Shown here: piece by piece, positions 47,618-59,893 of the stretch | How the letters are laid out: every line of letters begins with the position of its first letter | Numbering within the stretch: the first letter of the stretch is position 1 | Assembly: GCF_003573695.1 (NCBI RefSeq) | Contig: NC_039364.1 | Coordinates: forward strand, 63,570,256-63,634,255 | DNA length: 64,000 bases | Source: Papaver somniferum | Lineage: Eukaryota > Streptophyta > Magnoliopsida > Ranunculales > Papaveraceae | Direction of reading: 5' to 3' | Made by a program: the position numbers and the translations under genes | The notes under the pieces: model-generated | The model's database searches: none | Told to the model about the DNA's origin: nothing | What the model saw: the letters and a program-made list of their open reading frames with translations, nothing else

Positions 47618-49985
47618 TGAAAAAGCGGGGGTACAACAACCTCACCCAATATTTCGATTAGCAATCTGTATGGACAAACTCCAATATACTTTCAAGAGAA
47701 TCAACTAGACTCAATCTTAATAAAGTATTTCAAAGAGTTGTATCTCTCTTTATCGATTCAATTCTTACTCAAGAAAATAGTAATATACGAGTCAAATTGA
47801 ATACAAGATAAATCACTTGAAGGTACCAAAGACCAATGTTCAAGTATCAATCGATTTCAATCAACAACCAAAGGTCGGATTTCCAATTGATTGATTTTAA
47901 CGCACAACCTGTGATATTTCAATTATATAACAAAATATAATGCGAAATAGAAATAACACAGACACCAGAATTTTGTTAACGAGGAACCCACAAATGCAGA
48001 AAAACCCCGGGACCTAGTCCAGATTGAACACATACTGTATTAAGCCGCCACAGACACTAGCCTACTACAAACTAACTTCGGACTGGACTGTAGTTGAACC
48101 CCAATCAATCTCATACTGATCCAAGGTACAATTATTCTCATATGTCTCTGATCCCAGCAGGATACTACAGACTTGATTCCATTAGCTAATCTCACCCACA
48201 ACTAAGAGTTGTTACGACCCAAAGTCGAAGACTTTAATAAACAAATCTGTATCACACAGAAAAGTCTGCAGGAATAGATAAATCTGTCACCCACAGAAAT
48301 ACCTACAAGTTTTTGTTCCGTCTTTTGATAAATCAAGGTGAACAGGAACCAATTGATAAACCAGACTTATATTCCCGAAGAACAACCTAGTATTATCAAT
48401 CACCTCACAATAATCTTAATCGACGCGGCGAAAGAAGATATTGTGGAATCACAAACGATGAGACGAAGATGTTTGTGACTACTTTTATATCTTGCCTATC
48501 GGAGATATAAATCTCAAGTCAATCGTTACGATTGTACTCAAAACGATAGAAAATGCAAGATCAGATCACACAACTACGAGAAAGTAGTATCGGTCTGGCT
48601 TCACAATCCCAATGAAGTCTTTAAGTCGTTAACCTGGTTTTTAAGAAGAAACCTAAGGTTAAATGAGAATTGGCTCTAGATAATACAACTAGTATCACAC
48701 ATGAGGTGTGGCGATTAGTTTTCCCAGTTGCTAGAGTTCTCCCTTATATAGTCTTTCAAATCAGGGTTTTAAATCAATGTTAGCCTGGTAACAAAGCATT
48801 CAATATTCACTGTTAGATGAAAACCTGATTAGATTCAAGCTAATATCTTTCAACCGTTGGATCGAAAACTTAGCTTGTTACACACAAATGAAATGTACGA
48901 TTTTAGGTTTGTGTAACCGTACCCAAACATGTACATTTATTGGTTCAACAATAGTTACCCAAATGGTTAGCCATATGAGCACTTTCATATCAACTATATT
49001 CTTCTTCACCATAACTAGTTCAAATGACTCAAATGAACTAGTTAGAGAGTTGTTCAATTGCCAGGAAATCTTATGTAACTACACAAGACACAATCGAAAC
49101 AAACGATTTGATTCACTCGAATCGGTTCATGAACTTTATAGCCACGGTTTGCATTTAGCATTTCTTAGTTAATATAAATAAGTTCACAAACAATCGTCTT
49201 TAGATATAACCAGCTTAAGTTTGCAGACTTAGTTTGCGGACTTAAGTTCCTGGAAGGAGTTCTCAAACTCCAGCAGATTTTCTCGGGTCGTGAACTTCCG
49301 CCGGTTCGCAGACTGAGTTCGTGGACTGAATTCACGGCTCTTGTTCCGGTTCTCTTGATCAATAAAGTTCGCAAACTTCGGTTCAAGAAAAAAGGACTTA
49401 TACATATATGTGTTGCCACACAATTATTATATCCATCATTGGTTATATAATCTAAACTCTCATTTCAATCATTGAAACATTCTCATAGGACGTTATTATA
49501 TAGTTGTTATTCACAAACTATTTTTCGTCAAAGTAAGCAGTTTTCAAAGTGATTGAAACGTATCATGACTTTCGTCACTAGGTAAAGGTGAACTTGGCCA
49601 AAGCAAAAGCTTACCAACACATATTTCAAGAAATAGATAGGAGAGATAAACTCGGCTCGAAATAGCAAATGTGTATAATCAAAGTCTATATAGCAAAACA
49701 ACTTTTGTCTCAAGATAGGAGATAGAGTAGATATACTTTTGAGTGATAGATAAGTTCAAGTCTCCACATACCTTTTAGTCGATGAAGTTCCACCAGTTCC
49801 TTGAGTAGTCCTTCGTCTTGTATGATGATTGCCATGGAGTTCTTGATCTCAACTACACTTTTTATCCTAGTCGGAGACTTAGCTATAGTAGACTAGAAAT
49901 CAAGACTTATAGTTGTGATCACTAACATTGACAAACATGCTTGAGATAGTAACGCATGCGAGTTCGACCGAGCAATGCTCTAACA
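47618..49985 (-). mobile_element. 3' LTR of retroelement R3
   Basis: The 2368-bp LTR runs TGAAAAAGCGGGGGTAC to GCTCTAACA and is followed by the tract complement ATCTCCCCCTTGTC. A TATA is at 48742-48751. It inserted into the R2 gag. The left flank is GAGAG, but no matching GAGAG follows the R3 5' LTR at 56060. Confidence 0.9.
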
Positions 49986-51620
49986 ATCTCCCCCTTGTCA
50001 ATTTTAGTGACAAAACTATCAATACATATGGAATAAAAAACATAAATGAATTAACTTTTGTAACTCCTATTCTACATGCCTAATCTTCAACATTACACGA
50101 AATCTTCGTCACTTTCATGTACTCCAATGATCCCAAAGGTTGTAAGTTCAGCATCATCGTTGTTGAAAATCCGTAGCTATAACAACGAGAAAACAAGAGT
50201 TCTCAATCATTGTTATATAGTATCATAGTATCATTATATAGCATCAAAGTTCAATTGTATCACAACTTCGACAAAAATACTATGGTGATATGTATCACTC
50301 CCCCTTAGTTAATACTCCATCTCACATGGAAACCACTCCCCCTTACATATTGATCCGAAAACCATATGTATTTGTAGTGTAAACTACATATTAATTCTCC
50401 CCCTTTTTGTCAATAAAATTGGCAAAGGTACGAAAATGGGATCCTAATGAAATTTCCAAAAGAAACATTTCATGAACAAAAGAAAGCATATATCAACTTG
50501 TTTAGATGCAATCATAAAGCCGAAGCTAAATACATTCATCAAAGAGTTTATAAATATACAAGATAACCCCTATAATATTCCACAACCGCACTCCCCACAA
50601 ATATTTGTCAATTAAGCACAAGTTCAATTAAGAACTCTCCCCCATAATATGTCATTCCCGAAAGAACAACAAGAACGACCTTAATTTCAAAAGAAAAGAA
50701 GGATTTCTTTGGATATAACAAATCACATACAAGTATGAATTCTAATCCAAAATACTCAATTAAATTAACCACAAGAGAACCTATGATTAATTTAATCGGA
50801 AATGCTCAACATAAGTGAACTTATGAGACTCAAAAATACTCAATTAGATTAATCGCAAGAGAACCCATAATTAATCTAATCGTAATACACAACCAAATTA
50901 ACCACAAAAAGTAATCAATTTAATTGGCCATGCTCGACATAAGAAAACTTACGGAACAACAACTAAATAACCAAACGAGGATGATTAATTTAGTTGATCA
51001 TGCTCGACATAAAATACCTCACGGAGCAACAACTAAGCTAAGAATGATTGTGCTCAACATAAGACACTTTATGGAACAACACAATATATGCACAAAAAAT
51101 GTAGACCGAAGGTCGATCAAATACTTTGGAATAATCAAGGATTCATTCTATTTTCCATCACCATTTGCACAATGACATACAATAGACATAATCCTTGAAA
51201 ACAAAAGATTTTAACCTATCTTCCATCAATAATTGTCATAATAGGCTTAACTTTTGTATTTGTCAAAATTTCCTTCCTTCTTTTATCAATACATGCATAT
51301 CGACATATAAAGGACTTAACTTTTGACAAGGTATGGGACAGACACAGTTCATGGACGCAAACATTCATATCCCATAACAAATTGCAATATATAAAACCAT
51401 AAAGATTAATACTGCAAAAATCATCTTCCAAACAATTTTAGAATTTAAACTAATAAATCTAAAAACATGAAGATGAAAACGTTGGTCATAGCTATGTGTA
51501 ATCACAATAATGGATATTCCAAACTCTAGTTATTCTTCTAATCAAAACAAGAAAAATAGAAGATTTACTAGGCATAAAGCATCAACAAGCTAAGCAAAAC
51601 CATGCCAAAGCCGAACACGA
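49986..51620 (-). repeat. 3' non-coding region of R3 with degenerate repeat array
   Basis: After the polypurine tract come the CTCCCCCTT landmarks, then an array (50740-51100) in which TGCTCAACATAAG or TGCTCGACATAA recurs about five times with TTAATTTAATCG and CGGAGCAACAACTAA blocks. This mirrors 2700-3260 of F1. No gene is supported. Confidence 0.7.
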
Positions 51621-51627
51621 ATTGAAG

Positions 51628-52030
51628 TCAAATAGACGATTCTGGATCCTCATGAGCCTTGAGATCTTTAAGCTTGTGATTGACAGCATCCATAACATCA
51701 TCAGAGTGGATATCCTTATTGAGAAGTCCTTTAACATAAGTTTTCATGAGAACAAGGTCAGAGTTAACCTTTTTCAACTCAGTTCTTACCATATCAAGAC
51801 ACTTCATTATCAACAAGTTGCTGCTTTGCATCCTCAAAGTTTTTGAGAAAATTGAGAACCACTTCAGCTGAAATCTCTTCAACCTCCTCGATATCCAAGT
51901 AGGAATCAGGAGATTGACGAAAAAATCCTTCAACTTCGACAAAAGTCCCCTTCTCTTTATCGAATTCGAAATATACCGTATTATCAACGAAGTCTTCAGG
52001 AAAATCCCAAGAGCAGGATGATGAGGCCAT
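51628..52030 (-). pseudogene. ORF2 of R3 (unknown, one frameshift)
   Basis: The probable start is ATG at 52030 (MASSSCSWDFPEDFVDNTVY). Acidic sequence follows (DIEEVEEISAEVVLNFLKNF then EDAKQQLVD), a shift near 51800, and then LDMVRTELKKVNSDLVLMKT and a Lys/Asp-rich tail to 51628. It aligns with F1 ORF2. The helical, charged character suggests protein-protein contact, but no known domain is seen. Confidence 0.6.
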
Positions 52031-52432
52031 TGATGATAGAGAGCCTAGAGTGATATAATTCAACTCAATAGGGTAGGTATACAAACAAGTTTCGAGAAAC
52101 TGAGGGTTTACAAAATTGGTTTTTGAGAGAGACCCAAAACCGTTCGTATACCCGCGAGAAGAGGGTCCACAAAGCTCCTTCCAAAAAGGCTGTTTGTGAA
52201 GCATCTTGTTGATAGACAACATCCATACTTTTGCTTCTCAAAAAGATCAATTTGAAGGCATAGAGTCAAAAACAAGAAGCAGATAAAAAATACTCATATA
52301 AAAGTGTTACTTGATAATCCATCTAAGAACGATAAGAAATTATCTAGATAATCAGTGTCACTTTGGCAAAGAGTATACCTAAACATTTCTCACTCAGCTA
52401 GGATTTTTGTAAGTGACATTTCAACCTTGTGA

Positions 52433-53611
52433 TTACTTAACACAAGTACGAGCCATTAGCTCATTAAATGAAATGTGTTTACGACCGAGTCTCTTTTTCC
52501 TTTGAAATTTAGGAAGGAAACCTTTTTGATGTGAGAAATTATCATAAAACTTACTGTCATCAAAATACGAGACATAGTTTGAGTCCTTACCAGAGGATTT
52601 TTGCCTTGAGAGAGTAGACAACCTGTTAATGGTTTCTTTACAACCTTTAATTATTTCCTTCAGATTATCATTAACATCATCCCTTTCTTCTGGTATTTTA
52701 TTCTCACTTAAGGTAACATCACCTTTTCTGTTATCAGTAGGAAAGACTTGATCTTCCCTTAGACGAAGTTTATTAAGACGTCTGTTCTGCTTTTGAGCAT
52801 TTGAGGAACTCATTGAACTGACCTTCCTGGTAGTATACACAGGGAAAGTACGAAAACCAATTGGTTTCGACATACGAATGTCAGTTACACCTTTGAGAAT
52901 TAAGTCTAAGGTGTGTTGAATTTGAACCACAGAGTTTTTATTCAACCTAGAGTTTCCCTTTTGTTTAACAGAACTCTTTGTCTCACAGAAGAGACATACT
53001 TTCTGATCACAAGAATGATTAGATAGTACAGTCTTAATAGTCTCGTTAGGAGATTTCTTCCTTCCATGTGATGTAGAACATCCTTGATTAGAGGAGACTA
53101 ACACATCTTTACTGATAGGAAGGGATTCCAATTTTACTTCTGGATCTGGAACATTTTCAGTCGTATAAGAAGTATTTGGTATATTAGACTTCTTAGAACA
53201 TCCTTGAATAGAGAGTTTACTCAAGCGATGTTCAATTTCCAAAGCATCCTTTTTGAGGCTAGCCTCAAGAGACATACGTGAAGAATGATCTTCAGTATTT
53301 TCTCTGATCTTGCAGTCCCTTATAATACCAAGGAGAACATCGACATGATGTTTTAACCGATTAAATCTATCATCTTGGATTCTAACAAGATTTAGAATCA
53401 AATCACTATCTTCAGCTATTTCCCGTTCATTTAGAGAGATAGACTCTTTTGAAGGGTAATCGGAATAACACATGTCGGAGCCTGTCTGTCTAGTTTGAAC
53501 ACAGGGTTCGTCTATATTTGAGATTTAAGAATCTTTCTCTTTAATAGAAATAGACGAGACATAACTTTTATTTCTGGTGACACGTTTATCAGAGATAGTA
53601 CTCTTGTCCAT
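52433..53611 (-). pseudogene. ORF1 of R3 (unknown family, one stop codon)
   Basis: This is the best copy of the family ORF1. It starts MDKSTISDKRVTRNKSYVSS at 53611, has a single TAA at about codon 29, and then stays open for more than 350 codons to ELMARTCVK at 52436. Strong matches to F1 ORF1 are listed there. Extra features here are CLFCETKSSVKQKGNSRLNK (basic, with two close Cys), DNLKEIIKGCKETINRLSTL (helical) and a very basic end (FQRKKRLGRKH). No RT, integrase, protease or knuckle is present. A basic tail and its site behind the PBS would suit an RNA-binding, gag-like role, but this is inference. Confidence 0.72.
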
Positions 53612-53663
53612 AGAGTCAGATTGCTACAAACACAGACTTGTAAGGTTTTGAACGTGTTTGCCG

Positions 53664-53675
53664 GCTCTGATACCA
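53664..53675 (-). other. Primer binding site of R3
   Basis: GCTCTGATACCA is the exact inverse complement of the initiator tRNA-Met site, two bases before the LTR at 53678. Confidence 0.92.
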
Positions 53676-53677
53676 AT

Positions 53678-56060
53678 TGAAAAAGCGGGGGTACAACAAC
53701 CTCACCCAATATTTCGATTAACAATCTGTATGGACAAACTCCAATATACTTTCAAGAGAATCAACTAAACTCAATCTTAATAAAGTATATCAAAGAGTTA
53801 TATCTCTCTTTGTCGATTCAATTCTTACTCAAGCAAATAGTAATCTGCGAGTCTAATTGAATACAAAGAGAAATCACTTGAAAGGTACCAAAGACCAATG
53901 TTCAAGTATCAATCAATTTCAATCAACAACCAAAGGTCGGATTTCCAATTGATTGATTCTAACGCACAACCTGTGATATTTCAATTATATAAAAAAAATA
54001 TAATGCGAAATAGAAATAACACAAACACCAGAATTTTGTTAACGAGGAAACCGCAAATGCAGAAAAACCCTGGGACCTAGTTCAGATTGAACACACACTG
54101 TATTAACGCTACAGACACTAGCCTACTACAAACTAACTTCGATCTGGACTGTAGTTGAACCCCAAACAATCTCACACTGATCCAAGGTACAGTTATGCTC
54201 CTACGTCTCTGATCCCAGCAGGATACTACGCACTTGATTCCCTTAGATGATCTCACCCACAACTAAGAGTTGCTATGACCCAAAGTCGAAGACTTTAATA
54301 AACAAATCTGTATCACGCAGAAAAGTCTGCAGGAATAGATAAATCTGTCTCCCACAGAAATACCTACAAGTTTTTGTTCCGTCTTTTGATAAATCAAGGT
54401 GAACATGAACCAATTGATAAACCAGACTTATATTCCCGAAGAACAGCCTAGTATTATTAATCACCTCACAATAATCTTAACCGACGCGGTGAAAGAAGAT
54501 ATTGTGGAATCACAAACGATGAGACGAAGATGTTTGTGACTACTTTTATATCTTGCCTATCAGAGATATAAATCTCAAGTCAATCGTTACGATTGTACTC
54601 AAAACGATAGAAAATGCAAGATCAGATCACACAACTACGAGAAAGTAGTATCGGTCTGGCTTCACAATCCCAATGAAGTGTTTAAGTCGTTAACCTGGTT
54701 TTTAAGAAGAAACCTAAGGTTAAAGGAGAATCCACTATAGCTAATACAACTAGTATCACACAGGAGGTGTGGGGATTAGGTTTCACAGTTGCTAGAGTTC
54801 TCCCTTATATAGTCTTTCAAATCAGGTTTTGCAATCAATGTTAGCTTGGTAACAAAGCATTCAATATTCACCGTTAGATGAAAACTTGATTAGATTCAAG
54901 CTAATATCTTTCAACCGTTGGATCGAAAACTTAGCTTGTTACACACAAATCAAATGCACATTTTAGGTTTGTGTAACCGTACCCAAACATGTACATTTGT
55001 TGGTTCAATAATAGGTAACCAAATGGTTAGCCATATGAGCACTTTCATATCAACCATATTCTTCTTCACCATAACTAGTTGAAATGACTCAAATGAACTA
55101 GTTAGAGAGTTGTTCAATTGCCAGGAAATCTTATGTAAATACACAAGACACAATCGAAACAAAAACGATTTGATTCACTCGAATCGGTTCATGAACTTTA
55201 TAGCCACGGTTTGCATTTAGCATTTCTTAGTTAATATAAATAAGTTCACAAACAATCGTCTTTAGATATAACCAGCTTAAGTTTGCAGACTTAGTTCGCG
55301 GACTTAAGTTCCCGGAAGGAGTTCTCAAACTCCAACATATTTTCTCGGGTTGAGAACTTCCGCCAGTTCGCGGACTGGGTTCACGGACTGAGTTTGCGGA
55401 ATGAGTTCACGGCTCTTATTTCGGTTCTCTTGATCAACAAAGTTCGCAAACTTCGGTTCAAGGAAAAAGGACTTATACATATATGTGTTGCCACACAATG
55501 CTTATATCCATCGCTGGTTATATAATCTAAACTCTCATTTCAATCATTGAAAAATTTTTAGAGGACGTTATTATATAGTTGTTATTCACAAACTATTTTT
55601 CGTCAAAGTAAGCAATTTTCAAAGTGATTGAAACGTATCATGACTTTCGTCACTAGGTAAAGATGAACTTGGCCAAAGCAAAAGCTTACCAACACATATT
55701 TCGAGAAATAGATAGGCGAGATAAACTCAGATCGAAATAGCAAATGTGCATAATCAAAGTCTATATAGCAAAATGACTTTTGTCTCAAGATAGGAGATAG
55801 AGTAGATAAACTTTTGAGTGATAGATAAGTTCAAGTCTCCACATACCTTTTAGTCGATGAAGTTCCTCCAGTTCCTTGAGTAGTCATTCGTCTTGTATGA
55901 TGATTGCCATGGAGTTCTTGAGCTCAACTACACTTTCTATCCTAGTCCGAGACTTAGCTATAGTAGACTAGAAATCAAGACTTATAGTTTTGATCACTAA
56001 CATTGACAAACATACTTGAGATAGCAACGCATGCGAGTTCGACCGAGCAATGCTCTAACA
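53678..56060 (-). mobile_element. LTR shared by R3 (as 5' LTR) and R4 (as 3' LTR)
   Basis: The 2383-bp LTR, TGAAAAAGCGGGGGTAC to GCTCTAACA, has a TATA at 54803-54812. On its left is the R3 primer site, so it is the 5' LTR of R3. On its right is a polypurine tract complement (ATCTCCCCCTTTGTC) and another 3' interior, so it also acts as the 3' LTR of R4. This LTR-interior-LTR-interior order is the signature of unequal recombination. Confidence 0.88.
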
Positions 56061-57418
56061 ATCTCCCCCTTTGTCAATTTTACTGACAAAACTATCAATA
56101 CATATGGAATACAAAAAATAAATGAATTAACTTTTGTAGCTCCTATTCCACATGCCTAATCTTCAACATTACTCGAAATCTTCGTCACTTCCAAGTACTC
56201 CAATGATCCCAAAGGTTGTAAGTTCAGCATCATCGTTGTTGAAAATCCGTAGCTATAACAACGATAAAACAAGAGTTCTCAATTATTGTTATACAGTGTC
56301 ATAGTATCATTATATAGCATCAAAGTTCAGTTGTATCACAACTTCGACAAAAATACTATGGTGATATGTATCACAACTACATATTAATTCTCCCCCTTTT
56401 TGTCAATAAAATTGGCAAAGGTACGAAAACAAGATCCTAATGAAATTTCCAAAAGAGACATTTCATGACCAAAATAAAGCATATATCAACTTGTTTAGAT
56501 GCAATCATAAATCCGAAGCTAAATGAATTCATCAAGGAGTTTATAAAGATACAAGATAACCCCTATGATATTGCACAACCGCACTCCCCACAAAGATTTG
56601 GCAATTAAGCACACGTTCAATTAAGAACTCTCCCCCATAATATGTCATTCCCGAAAGAATAACAAGAGCGACCTTAATTTCAAAAGAAAAGAAGGATTTC
56701 TTTGGATATAACAAATCACATACAAGTATGAATTTGAATCCAATAGTCAATTAAATTAACCACAAGAGAACTTATGATTAATTTAATCGGAAATGCTCAA
56801 CATAAGTGAACTTATGGAGACTCAAAAGTACTCGATTAGATTAATCGCAAGAGAACCCATAATTAATCTAATAGGAATACACAACCAAATTAACCACAAA
56901 AAGTAATCAATTTAATTGGTCATGCTCGACAGAAGAAAACTTACGGAGCAACAACTAAATAACCAAACGAGGATGATTAATTTAGTTGATCATGCTCGAC
57001 ATAAAATACCTCACGGAGCAACAACTAAGCTAAGAATAACTCAGTCGATTGTTCTCAACATAAGACACTTTATGGAACAACACAGTATATGCACAAAAAA
57101 TGTAGACCGAAGGTCGATCAAATACTGTGGAATAATCAAGGATTCATTCTATTTTCCATCACCATTTGCACAATGACATACAATAGACATAATCCTTGTA
57201 AACAAAAGATTTTAACCTATCTTCCATCAATAATTGACATATTAGGCTTAACTTTTGTATTTGTCAAAATTTCATTCCTTCTTTTATCAATACATGCATA
57301 TCGACATATAAAGGACTTGACTTTTGACAAGGTATGGGACAGACACAGTTCACGGACGCAAACATTCATATCCCATAACAAATTGCAATATATAAAACCA
57401 TAAAGATTAATACTGCAA
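56061..57418 (-). mobile_element. R4 internal fragment (3' non-coding region)
   Basis: It closely follows 49986-51420 of R3, including the TGCTCAACATAAG array (56740-57100), but lacks part of the CTCCCCCTTAGTC block near 56373. It stops at ACTGCAAAA (57418), and ORF2, ORF1 and the primer site are deleted. Confidence 0.85.
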
Positions 57419-57599
57419 AAGATGAACTTGGTTAAAGCAAAAGCTTACCAACACATATTTCGAGAAATAGATAAGCGGGATAAACTCGGCTCGAAATACC
57501 AAAATGTGTATAATTGAAGTCTATATAGTAATACGACTTTTTGTCTCAAATATGAGATAGAGTAGACAGACTTTTGAGTGATAGATGAGTTCAAGTCTC
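57419..57599 (-). repeat. LTR fragment of R4
   Basis: Sequence from GATGAACTTGGTTAAAGC to TTCAAGTCTC matches the inner U3 of type I LTRs (for example 55662-55839). Everything between it and the R4 interior is deleted, and its far end is cut by the LTR at 57600. Confidence 0.8.
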
Positions 57600-58466
57600 T
57601 GTTAGATAATTGTTGGTGTTTTGGAAGGTTCCGGAAAATTCCGGAACATACTAGAAATCCTTAGTGTAGTGAAACATAAGGTTTCCTAGTTTAGGTTGAT
57701 TTCCATATTTAGATAGGTTGCCTAAATAACATAAGGTTTCCTAGTTGGTTACGGTTTCCTTTTACAATGAGACTAATACTTGGGAATCAAGTTTGTGACT
57801 CCTATATAAGGAGGTCTAGACTATGTGTTTAGACATGGAATTCTCAATGGAATTTTAGAGGTTTTATAAAGAATTAGAGAATACACAATGTAGTTCTCTA
57901 AGGTTTCTAGGGATTCCATCCCACCTCTTGGGGTGGAGTTTAGAAAAGAGAAATACCATTCTCGGGTGTTGTAAATACATCATTGGTGTTGAAAGAGTAC
58001 ATCGTTATGGTTTTATGAAGATGTGGAAGACATCGTTTAGTGAAGAGAAGATCGCCTTGTTCGTTGATGGTGGAAGATCATCGTTGGTGTTGAAAGTGGC
58101 ATCGTTTAGAAGGAGATCATCTTGTTATGTGAGATAAGTATTATCTTGTTTGGTTAGACATTATTTGGGTTTATGAAGCGTTTTGTGCAAGAGAGTTATT
58201 TTAGGGTTTATGATCAACACAATGTTGGATCATAGTTTGTTGATTGATTCGTCAATCGTTAAGTGTGTGATTCTCTATTTTGTGGTTCCATAATAATGAA
58301 GAAGTCGTAACCGTTTTGGTGGATGTAGGAATATTGTCGAACCACGTTAAGTCTTGTGTGCTTTACTTATTACTTCTAATGTGTGTTGGCATCGTTGATC
58401 TTTCATTCTACATCGATCCAAAGATCTAGTTTCTTGTGGGTTAGTTCTTGTTGGATTTTCCCAACA
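57600..58466 (+). mobile_element. LTR of a different, shorter Copia-like element (C2)
   Basis: TGTTAGATAATTGTTGG to TTTTCCCAACA is 867 bp with TG...CA ends. A TATA box, CTATATAAGG, is at 57802-57811. An imperfect palindrome, TTCCGGAAAATTCCGGAA, lies at 57630-57647. The sequence after it, AGTGGTGCGGC, resembles the AAGTGGTATCAGAGC junction of Tnt1-like elements but lacks the tRNA-Met match. No second LTR is in the window. Flank candidate GTCTC at 57595-57599. Confidence 0.7.
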
Positions 58467-59893
58467 AGTGGTGCGGCTAGTTTGGCTATCTCCTACAACA
58501 AGTGGTGCGGTGAGCGTGGAGAGGATCGAAGTTAGAAGTGGGGATGTTCGGTTTTCTGTGGGTAGAGGAATTTGTGGTTTCGAAGGATTTGATATTTTCA
58601 AGTATTCAAGTACGGAGGATTTGAAGTTTTCAAATATTTGAAGATGCATAGGTTGATGTTATCAAGCATTCGGATTTGAAGGGTTTGATGTTATCAATTT
58701 TTGGTATGAAGCAAGTTAATTTTTTTCGGAAGAATGGGATACTTTGATATTCCACATTTGTTTTTGGTGGTGCTCTACATTTGAAGAATTTAATATTATA
58801 CTTGTTGAAGCGTATAACCCTATGCATTCCGCATAGCTCCAAGTAAGTATTTGTGTAACCATATTTTGGTTAGTTGATTTTTTTTTTACTTCGTTTCGTA
58901 TGAGGCTCTTATGGACTATTTTGGAAGACCAAGTTGTTTTTGTTTGGGTGTAGTTGCTTCGCAAATCACGTTTTGAGAAAGCAAGAGCATTGTGGTTGAG
59001 ATACAAGTTTTGGCTTGTACGTTTGTTGAAGTAAAGACGACAATTTTTAGTGTGTCAAATTCTTATTATTGTTTCGGTACGAAGGATACAAGTTTGATAT
59101 CGGTCGTCATCAGTTAGATCATGTTGTTGTTAATCTTTTGACCTAAAAAGTCGAAGGATGTTAAGAAGAAGTTAGACTCAAAGATTTTTGCGGCTTCAAT
59201 TGTATAAGGCAGTGAAGATTTGGTGAGATATTTTTGAAGATTTCGTTTTGGGAATTGTTGACCGTTATCAAGGATCAACATGTTTCAGTTTCAAAGAGTT
59301 TAATTTCGTTTGGAGTAGTTGTTGCGCGCTGGTTACAAGTTAGTTGAAGTGTGATAATCGTTTGATGAGACGTAGTATGTTTCGGACTTCATTTACGGGG
59401 ATTTCAGTTGTGGTGAACCTATGGTTTCTTATTATTTAATGAGAAACAATTTTGTTAACACAAATTATGGAATATGCATCTTAGGCATATGATTGAAGAA
59501 AGGGTTATTTAGTTGTGTTTTTGTGAACGTTATAGCTTTGAAGGGCGTGTACCTTTTGAGAGTGACGTGGCTACATGTTTGGGTATCATTATGTTTCGTA
59601 TACATGATACGTTTAGTGACATCCATTTGGGTGTTTAGGGAAACTTTATTACTGTTTCTGAGAGATATGCTAAGTAGATTGTGATCTTTGTTTTAATGAT
59701 ATTTTGCCGAAGGATTTTGGAAGTGTATCGGGGATCATCGAAGTGGTTTTAAGTGCAAGACCGTTTTGAAAAACAGGTTGGCCTTTTAGTGTTGATATGT
59801 TCCAATTTGGAGGTGAAGACCAGTTTGAGAGGAACAAGGTATCGTTTGGGAATTTTATAACTTTAGGTACAATTCTACTGTTTGATCCCATAC
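58467..59893 (+). mobile_element. Interior of C2, non-coding
   Basis: No ORF of note. The junction motif ACAAGTGGTGCGG occurs twice (58464-58476 and 58498-58510). The rest is T/G-rich, with GGATTTGAAG(T/G)(T/G)TT repeats at 58615-58690. It ends where the type II LTR begins at 59894. Confidence 0.5.

Noticed and set aside
58347..58649. 100-codon minus frame across the C2 LTR end
   Set aside because: It overlaps the LTR edge and the primer region in antisense, with no conserved motif.
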